Shown one piece after another: positions 32,383-40,289 of a DNA stretch of 50,015 nucleotides. The first letter of the stretch is position 1. Each line of letters starts with the position of its first letter. The position numbers were made by a program, and so were the translations under genes. The DNA comes from Bacteroidota bacterium (GTDB taxonomy: Bacteria; Bacteroidota; Ignavibacteria; Ignavibacteriales; Melioribacteraceae). Below the pieces are notes generated by a model. That model worked only from the letters and a program-made list of their open reading frames with translations, did not search any database and was not told the origin of the DNA. The DNA is taken from positions 1-50,015 of the forward strand of contig JAKAEE010000020.1 of NCBI GenBank assembly GCA_021820065.1, in the 5' to 3' direction.

Positions 32383-34690
32383 ATTTAATCACTACCATTT
32401 TCTTTATGTCGGAAAAAAATCCTACCGAAAACCTGTAGAAATAAACACCACTTGGTAAAGACTCACCACGGCGAGTCTCTCCATCAAATGTTACTTCATA
32501 ATTACCCGGAGCTTTTTCTTCATTCACGAGAGTTGCAACTTCTCTTCCAAGAAGATCATAAACTTTTAAAACAACATATTGTTGAGAAGAGACATGTGCC
32601 GTCTCTACTGATGGAATTGTGTATGAAATAGTTGTTGTTGGATTAAACGGATTGGGATAATTCTGACCGAGCGAAAATTCTCTTGGCAGCTCGATTTCTC
32701 GAACATCTGTTACAGTAACACTTGCTTCATTGCTGTATGCTGATTCTGCAGCATCGGTGTAGGCTTTGATTTTGTAAACATACGTAAACCCCTGCGTAAC
32801 ATTCTTATCAACATACGACGTTTCATTACTCAGTGCCGAATCAATCACAGCATAATTGTCATTATTCTTTTTTCTTTCGATTATAAAACCAAATTCACCG
32901 TTTGAGTTATCGCTCCATGTGAGTTTTACTTCTTTAGGATTCGATAGCACAGCAGCAAGTTGATTCGGTTGAGGAATAATCGTGATGAAATTCCAAACGT
33001 CAGAAAATTGACTTGTGCCGGCGTTATTCTTTGCTCTTATTCGCCAATAATACTTCTTGCCATGATTAACCAATGTTATTTGTCTAACTGTATCAGTCAA
33101 AGCAGAATCACTAGCCAATACTTGGTTAAATGCAGCGTCACTTGCTAATTCACATCTATAACTATCCGCATAATTTGTTTTGTGCCATTTTAGATTTAAT
33201 TGAGCAGGTAAATTATTTTGACCATTAGACGGGTAAACCAGCGTTGGCTTATCCGGCTTATTCTGCACGGTTGCAACTTCTTCAACATAGACCGGAACCG
33301 AAGTAAGAGAAATTGTTGCCTGCCCATTCGTAACAGCAACGGATGCGGTATCAAATGTTGGGTTACCGGAATTATCAAGAGCGACACTTCCATCACCATT
33401 GAGTTTGGGAACTCCTTTTGTAGTTCTCACGGTACCGGTAGTAAGACCGGTCAGAGTAACATTACCGTTTGCATCATTCCATAAAAGATAAACCGGTTTA
33501 CCAGCAACAGAAAACTTAAAATTGCCTGAGGTTTGATATTGAGAAGTTTCCGAGTAGCTGTTTTGAATAACACTTGTGAAAGCATCAATTTTCTCCGCCA
33601 TTAGTTTATGTGAAAAGTAAGCAGCCTTTTTGGTGGTTTTATCTATATCAATAAATGCTACATGACTTCTCCAATCGGTCTGATCCGAATAGTAAAACAC
33701 CCAAAATAATTTTGAGACTCCGTTTGCAAGCGCATACGATGCATGCTTTAACCACCAGCCGGCTTGATAAGATGAAGATTGATTTGGCCACTGCTGGTTA
33801 TCGGACCCTGTACATGTTCCGCTATAATTGCCGGTTTCAGTAATCCAGATTTCTTTTCCCGTCAATCCATATGTTGTTAGAAGCTGCTTCCAGTAATCAA
33901 TGAAAACAGAAATGTCCTGCGTATATTGTCCCACAAAAAAATGAAAATTAAAAACATCAAAATAATTTGAAACGTTGGAACGATTTAACGCGCCCTTCCA
34001 GAACGTATCAACTACATTTAAAAATCCACGCGGTTCGTAAATAGGCGTTGCTCCTCCAACAACAATCTTAACATTTGGATAAACTACTTTTGCGGTATCG
34101 TATGCAGCTTTTACTGTATTCATAAAATCGTTGTATGTACCAGGAGAATCTCCAAATGTTTGCCCTTCAGGCTCGTTGCCGATTTCAAAGTATTTTATTG
34201 GGTACACAAGTCCAGGCATATCATTAACACCATCTGCGTCATAACGCTCCACCAGTTTTGCAATAAACCTTTTGAACGCAGTCATATTGTTTGGCTTGTC
34301 GTAATCCATATCTCTTTTGGTCGGCTGATCCCAGTGAGCAAACGGGTGAACAAGTACAAGCAGTTGCAATCCTTGTGCTTGAACTCTTTTGACAAATGCA
34401 TCGGGCTTAGACCAATCGTAAGTTCCCTGAACGGCTTCGATGTCGTTCCATCTAAATTGTCCGCCTGCAGGGCTAAGAGTTCTATTCCAAGCCATATTCA
34501 TGTTCCTTATCCCGGAAGCTTCCCATTGGTATTCAGCATCTAATTGCTGCGGTGTTAGCTGAAAGAAATTTGCAGTCTCAAATCCATCTACTCCAAAGTG
34601 TGATGTTTCGGCAGGTGCCCATGTTTGCGCTATCAAATCAAAAGTTGAAACGGTAAAAGCGACGAGAAACAACAATCCCAATCTTTTCAT
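32381..34690 (-). CDS. Secreted glycoside hydrolase-like protein with FN3 domains and type IX sorting domain
   Basis: A 769-residue exported enzyme. AGGAGGTAACAAA before the ATG at 34690 fixes the start, and the signal peptide ends near FDLIAQ (about 21). Residues 25-390 form a clan GH-A-like barrel with acid/base Glu in FEIGNEPEGQ and nucleophile Glu in EIWITETGNYSG. Two fibronectin-III-like regions follow: 'LNLKWHKTNYADSYRCELASD' and 'KEVKLTWSDNSNGEFGFIIERKKN'. The last 85 residues are a type IX sorting domain (SLGQNYPNPFNPTTTISYTI, LLGREVATLVNEEKAPGNY, SLPSGVYFYRFSV). It should be exported and attached at or released from the outer surface. The polysaccharide target is unknown. It interrupts the purine island without an evident functional link. 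Confidence 0.85.
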   Translation of the reverse strand: MKRLGLLFLVAFTVSTFDLIAQTWAPAETSHFGVDGFETANFFQLTPQQLDAEYQWEASGIRNMNMAWNRTLSPAGGQFRWNDIEAVQGTYDWSKPDAFVKRVQAQGLQLLVLVHPFAHWDQPTKRDMDYDKPNNMTAFKRFIAKLVERYDADGVNDMPGLVYPIKYFEIGNEPEGQTFGDSPGTYNDFMNTVKAAYDTAKVVYPNVKIVVGGATPIYEPRGFLNVVDTFWKGALNRSNVSNYFDVFNFHFFVGQYTQDISVFIDYWKQLLTTYGLTGKEIWITETGNYSGTCTGSDNQQWPNQSSSYQAGWWLKHASYALANGVSKLFWVFYYSDQTDWRSHVAFIDIDKTTKKAAYFSHKLMAEKIDAFTSVIQNSYSETSQYQTSGNFKFSVAGKPVYLLWNDANGNVTLTGLTTGTVRTTKGVPKLNGDGSVALDNSGNPTFDTASVAVTNGQATISLTSVPVYVEEVATVQNKPDKPTLVYPSNGQNNLPAQLNLKWHKTNYADSYRCELASDAAFNQVLASDSALTDTVRQITLVNHGKKYYWRIRAKNNAGTSQFSDVWNFITIIPQPNQLAAVLSNPKEVKLTWSDNSNGEFGFIIERKKNNDNYAVIDSALSNETSYVDKNVTQGFTYVYKIKAYTDAAESAYSNEASVTVTDVREIELPREFSLGQNYPNPFNPTTTISYTIPSVETAHVSSQQYVVLKVYDLLGREVATLVNEEKAPGNYEVTFDGETRRGESLPSGVYFYRFSVGFFSDIKKMVVIK
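32459..32606. repeat. Two short palindromes within the sorting-domain codons
   Basis: AGACTC (32459-32464) pairs with GAGTCT (32473-32478), and AGAGAC (32588-32593) with GTCTCT (32601-32606). They encode the stretches ETRRGES and VETAHVSS, which sit where other sorting domains have fewer residues. Confidence 0.45.
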
Positions 34691-34972
34691 TTTGTTACCT
34701 CCTATCCTTAGCGTCATCGCGCCTAGAGTGAAAGGAAGAAACAGCTAACTTGCCAACCGTTTAATACTGAAGTATTTAGACTGAGGTGCTAAAACGCAAA
34801 GAATTATTTGAGTTACACATTTTATATTTTATATACAGATTAAGAGATATCATGTTGCAAGTCTAAGAGGAGGACTCAAACAATTTCACTATTCAACATC
34901 AGCTGGATTTGGAAGACTAGATAGAATTTTATTTTTATTTAAGTTACCAATTTTCAATGACAACTAACATTC

Positions 34973-35452
34973 TTAAAACGGTTTTGAAGCGGAATTGATC
35001 TCTTTAGCGGTTTCTTTCACCGCATTAATAATTTGTTTGTAACCGGTGCATCTGCATAAGTTACCGGCAATAGCATCCTTAATTTCTTCTTCAGTTGGAT
35101 CGGGATTCTTGTCAAGCAATGCTGACGCTGAAAGCACCATACCGGGCGTACAGAATCCGCATTGTATTGCACCATGAAGAAGAAAATTTTTCTGTAACGG
35201 ATCTAAAATCTCTCCATTAGCCAATCCTTCGATCGTTAGAATTTCGCTGCCTTCAATTTGTCCGGCAAGGACTAAACATGAATTGACCGCGCGACCGTTT
35301 ATCAAAACAGTACACGCACCGCACTCGCCAACTCCGCATCCTTCCTTCGTTCCGGTTAGATTAAAATAATCCCTAAGTAAATCTATCAGCCGGAGGTATG
35401 GCTCAGTTGTAACTTCTTCTTCTTTTCCGTTTAATTTGAATCTCACTTCCAT
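34973..35452 (-). CDS. XdhC-like [2Fe-2S] subunit of a molybdenum hydroxylase
   Basis: A 159-residue iron-sulfur subunit of the xanthine dehydrogenase family. The plant-type [2Fe-2S] site is CGVGECGACTVLINGRAVNSC (first Cys about residue 39, then 44, 47 and 59). The second [2Fe-2S] site is CGFCTPGMV and CRCTGY in the C-terminal helical part (about residues 98-101 and 133-135). It passes electrons from the molybdenum subunit (36523-38904) to the FAD subunit (35654-36526). In E. coli XdhD this domain is fused to the molybdenum part; here it is separate, and 200 bases of repeat DNA lie between it and the FAD gene. The assignment as the partner of the upstream subunits is inferred from context. 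Confidence 0.92.
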   Translation of the reverse strand: MEVRFKLNGKEEEVTTEPYLRLIDLLRDYFNLTGTKEGCGVGECGACTVLINGRAVNSCLVLAGQIEGSEILTIEGLANGEILDPLQKNFLLHGAIQCGFCTPGMVLSASALLDKNPDPTEEEIKDAIAGNLCRCTGYKQIINAVKETAKEINSASKPF

Positions 35453-35461
35453 CTTAAACCG

Positions 35462-35690
35462 TTAATGGAACGCAGATTATTATGATAGTTATGATCTATT
35501 AAGTTACCTTACGCGAAGCATTGTAATTGTCATATTGAGCGGAGCGAAATATCTCAAAACAGTTTGAAATCGAGGTGTCGAGATTCTTCACTCCGTTCAG
35601 AATGACAATTTTGCTTAAGGTGAATTATTAAGATCATAACCAATCATAAGAGATCATAAAGATCCGCGTTCTATTCCTTTTAATAGTTGA
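35462..35690. repeat. Nested inverted repeats between FAD and FeS subunit genes
   Basis: The outer arms are GGAAC-family ends (GGAACGCAGATT near 35467 and GATCCGCGTTCTATTCC near 35671-35687, with ATGATCT/AGATCAT steps inside). Within lies a 78-base CATTCTGAG-family inverted repeat (35529-35606) whose two 27-base arms differ at only a few positions, bounded by GTCATATTGAG and CAGAATGAC. One element appears inserted in the other. The whole region could fold to a long stem. Confidence 0.75.
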
Positions 35691-36526
35691 TAAAACATTT
35701 GTTGTACTACCGGTAATTTGTATTCGCTTGACCAGCGTAATCCGGTAACTTGAATAATTTGTTCACCTAACATTTTAGAAAGCTCTTTAAGAAACTGGTC
35801 CTCTATCTTTTTCCCTTTTGCAAATTTTTCAAGATCAAAAAACCGGATTCCAATTGGTGTAACAGCGCCGGATGCAATTCTAATCTCGTCTATCATGTGG
35901 TTTTGAGTTTTCGTCAAAACTGCCAACGTTATCCGGCTAACCGCAACGGCACGCCTTCGTCCAAGTTTATAAAATTCTCCTTCGTACTCTTTGGAAGGAA
36001 TAGAAACATTAATGCGGGTAACGATTTCGTCTTTATTAAGTTTTGTTTTATATGGACCGGTAAGAAATTCACCGATTGAAATTTCTTTTTTTGAATTCAG
36101 CGATTCAATTTCAACCGTTGCATTATAAACCAAAAGTGCCGGAACGGTATCCGCACATGGTGCGTTGTTGACAAAATTGCCTGCAATTGTTGCACGGTTT
36201 CTAATCTGCACACTTCCGATTGTACTGCATGCTTTCCACAACAAAGGCAGTTCTTCCTGCACAATTTGATTTTGAAGTATATTGGAAAATGTTTCGGCAC
36301 CACCGATCGAAATTTTTTCTCTCGTCCGGGTTATACTTTTAATCTCCGGAATTCTATTTATGTCAATCAACAAATCAGAATTTGCAAAACGGTTTGAACC
36401 TTGCTGCAACCCGGGCACCACATCGGTTCCGCCGGCGATTATTTTGCTGCCGTTATTCTGTTCAGCAAGAATGCTTAACGCTTCATTCAAACTTTTCGGA
36501 ATTAATATTTCTAGAGATGGAATCAC
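35654..36526 (-). CDS. FAD-binding subunit of a molybdenum hydroxylase (YgfM/XdhB-like)
   Basis: A 290-residue FAD subunit. The FAD-binding 'KIIAGGTDVVPGLQQGSNRF' is at about residues 28-47 and 'ATIAGNFVNNAPCADTVPALLVYNA' at about 113-137. 'KLGRRRAVAVSRITLAV' and 'IRIASGAVTPIGIRFFDLEKF' follow, as in CoxM/YgfM proteins. The start is a GTG at 36526 that overlaps the stop of the molybdenum subunit as GTGA. It is shorter and more CoxM-like than the FAD part of the fused XdhA at 44832-46250. It is expected to accept electrons from the [2Fe-2S] subunit and reduce a dinucleotide or ferredoxin partner. Confidence 0.9.
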   Translation of the reverse strand: MIPSLEILIPKSLNEALSILAEQNNGSKIIAGGTDVVPGLQQGSNRFANSDLLIDINRIPEIKSITRTREKISIGGAETFSNILQNQIVQEELPLLWKACSTIGSVQIRNRATIAGNFVNNAPCADTVPALLVYNATVEIESLNSKKEISIGEFLTGPYKTKLNKDEIVTRINVSIPSKEYEGEFYKLGRRRAVAVSRITLAVLTKTQNHMIDEIRIASGAVTPIGIRFFDLEKFAKGKKIEDQFLKELSKMLGEQIIQVTGLRWSSEYKLPVVQQMFYQLLKGIERGSL

Positions 36527-38904
36527 TTACTGCCTCGCTTCAAATCTTCCGGTCGTAATTTTTTGCTCAATAAAACTTCTTCCAGATTCAGCGGAAGTTT
36601 GAAAAATCTTTTTCCAACCGCATTATAAACCGCATTCGAAATAGCCGAAGCAGTTAATTCCAAAGTTGGTTCGCCAAGGGATTTAGCGCCCCATGGTCCG
36701 TAAATATCTTTTCCCTCAACAAAGATTGGATCGATCTCGCCGATATCCTTGCTTGTTGGAATTGTGTACTGATCAAAATTTAATTCGCGGATAAAACCTT
36801 TATCGGTTGTAACCTCCTCAAAGATTCCGTATCCCGCGCCTTGCGTAACGCCGCCGTAAACTTGTCCCATGGCGCCGAGCATATTAATCACTTTGCCGGC
36901 ATCGTGCACAGCGGTAACTTTATCAACATAAATTTCACCAGTTGCGATATTTACTCTCACTTCTGCAACTTGACAGCCGTACACGTAAGTGAAGTACGCA
37001 TCGCCTTGACCGACATGTTCATCCCAACCAACAGACGGACTTTTGTACCAACCAATTGTTGCAAGACTGACGCCGCGTTGATAAGCTAGTTTGCATATAT
37101 CTTTGAACGTGATTGGTGATTGGTGATTGGTGATTAGTACTTGGTTATTTTGAAAAACAATTTCATCATCGGATTTTAAATTCCATTCGTTTCGCATTAA
37201 TTCTTCCAGACGTTTGCGCAAAATTTCTGCAGTTGCTTTAACCGCACCGCCACCCATTAATGTTGCACGAGACGCAACAGTCGGCCCGCTGTCCGGGGTA
37301 ATTCCGGTATCAAGCTCAAGATAAATTATTTGATCAATCGAAATTCCGAAAACTTCTGCTGCAATAATCGAGTATGTCGTTCGTAATCCTTGCCCGTTTT
37401 CTGCAAGCCCGCAATCAAGATAAACACTGCCGTCATTTTGGATCGAGATGTAAGCGCTCGCAGCATCCGTTCCTTCAGCGCCGAGTGAACAACCACGGAA
37501 GCTGACCGCTAATCCGATTCCTTTTTTAATCAAACGATCCGGTGAAATAAATTGTGTTTCATTTATGATCGGCGAGGAAAAATCATATTCGATGAGTTGT
37601 GATTTATCCTTTTTGTTTTCCACCCATTTTTTTCTGAAGTCGGTGTTTTCTTCAGCGGTTTCAAGAACGGTCAAAAGATTTACTTCATGATTCTGAAGTT
37701 TCTGACCCGTTGCAGTAATCGAGCCGGATTTGTATCCGTTAACTTTTCTAATTTCATCCGGCGTCATACTTAATCGCACTGCAATTTCATCCATCAATGA
37801 TTCTTGCGCAAAGATCGGCTGCGGCGAACCGAAACCGCGCATCGCGCCTGTGTAAGGATTGTTTGTGTAAACCGCGCGCACATCCGTGTGAACGTTTTCG
37901 ATTTCATAAGGTCCGGTTGCCTGAACAACCGTACGCCAGGTAACGAAAGGACTCATCGAAGCATAAGCGCCGCCATCGGCAAGAATATCAATCTTCATCG
38001 CTTGAATCTTACCGGATTTATTGTAACCAACTTTGTAATTCAAAACGTACGGATGACGTTTGTACGATTCTAAAATCGACTCTTCGCGGGTATAACGAAT
38101 TTTAACTGGACGATTAATTTTCATTGCCGCAATAGCTGCACGAGCCGAAAGGATGCACATTATATCGTCCTTGCCGCCAAACGATCCGCCAAGATGAGCT
38201 TGCTGAATTCTGACTTTGCTCAAAGGGAAATCCAGAACTTCAGCAACAAATCTTCTTGCGGTAAATGGATTCTGGATACTTCCGATTACTTTAACACCAA
38301 GTGAAGTTTCAAGAGGAATTGCCACGACTGCTTCCGGTTCAAGATAAGAATGTTCGATCAACTGTGTTGAATAAGTTTGTTCCAGAACAAAATCGCTCTC
38401 TGCAAAACCTTTTTCAATGTTTCCTTTTCTGAGAGGATGATGAAAGATGAGATTACTCCCCTCCTCCGGATGAATTAGAACTGCATCCGGTTCCAAAGAT
38501 TTTCGGGGATCGATTAAAAGTGGGAGCGGAGTGAAATCAACTTTAATTTTTTTCACAAGCTCATGCAACTTGGCTTCGGATTCCCCAACGAGCATCGCAA
38601 GCACATCACCGGGCGTTACAACTTTCTCATTGCAGAAAATCGGCTGATCGTTTTTAATCATGCCAACTTTTTTTGCGCCGTGAACATCATCTGCGGTGAT
38701 AATCGAAACAAGCGATTCATCACTTTCAACTGCGGAGAAATCGATTGAATTTATTTTGGCATGAGCAGATGGAATTCTCAGCATCACGGCATGAAGCATT
38801 CCGGGAAATTTATAATCATCGGCAAATTTCGCGCGCCCCGTTATCTTATCAATGCCGTCTTCCCGTATAACCGGTTTACCAACAACTGAAAATTCTTTGT
38901 TCAT
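36523..38904 (-). CDS. Molybdopterin-binding subunit, XdhD-type molybdenum hydroxylase
   Basis: A 793-residue molybdenum subunit. Cofactor-binding blocks are visible as 'QAHLGGSFGGKDDIMCI' (about 227-243), 'GAMRGFGSPQPIFAQESL' (about 353-370), 'CGLAENGQGLRTTYSIIAAEVFGI' and the C-terminal 'GPWGAKSLGEPTLELTASAI' with the active-site Glu. True xanthine dehydrogenases have Glu after FGGK, a residue used in substrate binding; here it is Asp. That fits another heterocycle or a selenium-dependent relative (XdhD in E. coli). RBS AGAAAAGG precedes the ATG. It is transcribed with the FAD gene and, after repeats, the FeS gene; upstream lies ssnA. The codons near residues 590-598 contain a heptamer tandem repeat. 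Confidence 0.9.
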   Translation of the reverse strand: MNKEFSVVGKPVIREDGIDKITGRAKFADDYKFPGMLHAVMLRIPSAHAKINSIDFSAVESDESLVSIITADDVHGAKKVGMIKNDQPIFCNEKVVTPGDVLAMLVGESEAKLHELVKKIKVDFTPLPLLIDPRKSLEPDAVLIHPEEGSNLIFHHPLRKGNIEKGFAESDFVLEQTYSTQLIEHSYLEPEAVVAIPLETSLGVKVIGSIQNPFTARRFVAEVLDFPLSKVRIQQAHLGGSFGGKDDIMCILSARAAIAAMKINRPVKIRYTREESILESYKRHPYVLNYKVGYNKSGKIQAMKIDILADGGAYASMSPFVTWRTVVQATGPYEIENVHTDVRAVYTNNPYTGAMRGFGSPQPIFAQESLMDEIAVRLSMTPDEIRKVNGYKSGSITATGQKLQNHEVNLLTVLETAEENTDFRKKWVENKKDKSQLIEYDFSSPIINETQFISPDRLIKKGIGLAVSFRGCSLGAEGTDAASAYISIQNDGSVYLDCGLAENGQGLRTTYSIIAAEVFGISIDQIIYLELDTGITPDSGPTVASRATLMGGGAVKATAEILRKRLEELMRNEWNLKSDDEIVFQNNQVLITNHQSPITFKDICKLAYQRGVSLATIGWYKSPSVGWDEHVGQGDAYFTYVYGCQVAEVRVNIATGEIYVDKVTAVHDAGKVINMLGAMGQVYGGVTQGAGYGIFEEVTTDKGFIRELNFDQYTIPTSKDIGEIDPIFVEGKDIYGPWGAKSLGEPTLELTASAISNAVYNAVGKRFFKLPLNLEEVLLSKKLRPEDLKRGSK
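37109..37136. repeat. Heptanucleotide tandem repeat inside the molybdenum-subunit gene
   Basis: GTGATTG occurs three times in a row and then once as GTGATTA. Each unit gained or lost would shift the reading frame by one base. The tract encodes part of ITNHQSPITF, at a point that looks like a variable loop. Confidence 0.8.
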
Positions 38905-38926
38905 CCTTTTCTCTAATTCACCTTAG

Positions 38927-40258
38927 TCACTTCAATTTGTTAACTAGTCTTTCACCTTGAACATAAATCTCATTCTTAATTTTACTCTCGTCTTTGTCCA
39001 GCAATTGAAAATCTTTCATCAGGTATTCACCGTTTTGCATGACAGTTTCAACCGGATATTCCAACATACCGTAAATATAATGCCCCCAAAAATTTTCTTC
39101 GGTCATTGGTGTTGGAGGTGTGTAATTCCAAATGATCAGATCCGCTCTGTCGCCTTCGTTCAGTGTTGGGTAATCCAAAAAATATTTTTTAGCGAACGCA
39201 AGCTGATCAAAATAAATCTTTTTTACCAATGCGGTAGAAACATCAAAACTGTTTCCTTGGTGGCGTGACAGTAAATAAATTTGTTTTAGTGAACGAGCAA
39301 CATTAGAGTGCATTCCGTCTGTTCCCAAAAGAAACGGAATGCTTTTCGGAATTCGTCCGAACTGCGGCAGTCCGACCGAATTATTTAAATTGGAATCCGG
39401 ACAGAACGCAAGCGCACTTTCATGATTGCTGATCATTACAAAATCTTTTTCCTTCAAATGCACGCCGTGTACCAAAATGCTTTTTGAATTAAGCAGCTTA
39501 TATTTTGCCAGCCGTTTGATCGGTGATTTGCCGGTGTATTCAATGCTAAGTTTATTGTCAATTTCATCTTCAGCAGCATGAATATGAATTCCGAGATCGA
39601 ACTTTTTCTGAATCTTGTGCGCTTCAGCTAAAACATCGTCGGACAGTGTAAACGAAGCGTGAAGACCAAGCATTGCGCGGTAATCTCCGTCCAGCTGCGA
39701 AGTGTGAAAGTTTTTGTTCTCTTCCAATCCCTCCATTGCTTTATCGAGACCGTTTCTATCCGTGCATTCAAAACAAAGAACGCCGCGGATTCCAAATTCA
39801 TACAAAACATTTTGAATGATTCTTAAACTTCCATCGATCTGATCTTGAGATGAATGATGATCGAAAATATATGTCACGCCGTTTCGGATCGATTCCAAAG
39901 CAGCCATCTGTGCGGAAGCTTTAATCATATCGGTATCAAGCGCACGGTCAAGTTTCCACCAAAGATTTTTTAGAACATTGTGAAAATTATCGAACTTGCC
40001 TTTAAGCGGTAATCCTTTTGCAAGACGCGAGTAGATATGGTCGTGAAAATTTACCATCGGTATCGTTACAACTTTGCCGAATGCGTTGTATGAATTCTTG
40101 TTCACACGATTCGGATTTTTCAGAAATGTCTGGAAATTCTTGGGCCGAATTTTTGAAATGCAGCCATCTGAAATACTCAAGTCTCCGAATAACGGCAGAA
40201 TATCACTTCCCACTATTGTGCAAATCCAGGCATTCTCGATTGTCATAGACCTTTTCAT
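38927..40258 (-). CDS. ssnA: SsnA-type aminohydrolase
   Basis: An amidohydrolase-superfamily enzyme of 443 residues, related to guanine and cytosine deaminases. Metal ligands are visible as NFHDHIYSRL (HxH), HIHAAEDEID (His), LVHGVHL (His) and LGTDGMHSNVARS (Asp). The ATG at 40258, preceded by GGAG, is chosen over an open frame reaching to 40288, because 'MTIENAWICTIV' then begins the composite beta-sandwich at once. In E. coli ssnA lies between ygfK and ygfM-xdhD; here it is directly upstream of the molybdenum subunit. The role is likely to be deamination or ring opening of a purine-derived compound. Confidence 0.9.
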   Translation of the reverse strand: MKRSMTIENAWICTIVGSDILPLFGDLSISDGCISKIRPKNFQTFLKNPNRVNKNSYNAFGKVVTIPMVNFHDHIYSRLAKGLPLKGKFDNFHNVLKNLWWKLDRALDTDMIKASAQMAALESIRNGVTYIFDHHSSQDQIDGSLRIIQNVLYEFGIRGVLCFECTDRNGLDKAMEGLEENKNFHTSQLDGDYRAMLGLHASFTLSDDVLAEAHKIQKKFDLGIHIHAAEDEIDNKLSIEYTGKSPIKRLAKYKLLNSKSILVHGVHLKEKDFVMISNHESALAFCPDSNLNNSVGLPQFGRIPKSIPFLLGTDGMHSNVARSLKQIYLLSRHQGNSFDVSTALVKKIYFDQLAFAKKYFLDYPTLNEGDRADLIIWNYTPPTPMTEENFWGHYIYGMLEYPVETVMQNGEYLMKDFQLLDKDESKIKNEIYVQGERLVNKLK

Positions 40259-40289
40259 ATCTTCAACTCCTCGCCGCAGTCGAACCATG

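Noticed and set aside
35462..35690. CRISPR array
   Set aside because: The repeats are inverted and nested, not regularly spaced direct repeats, and no cas gene is present.
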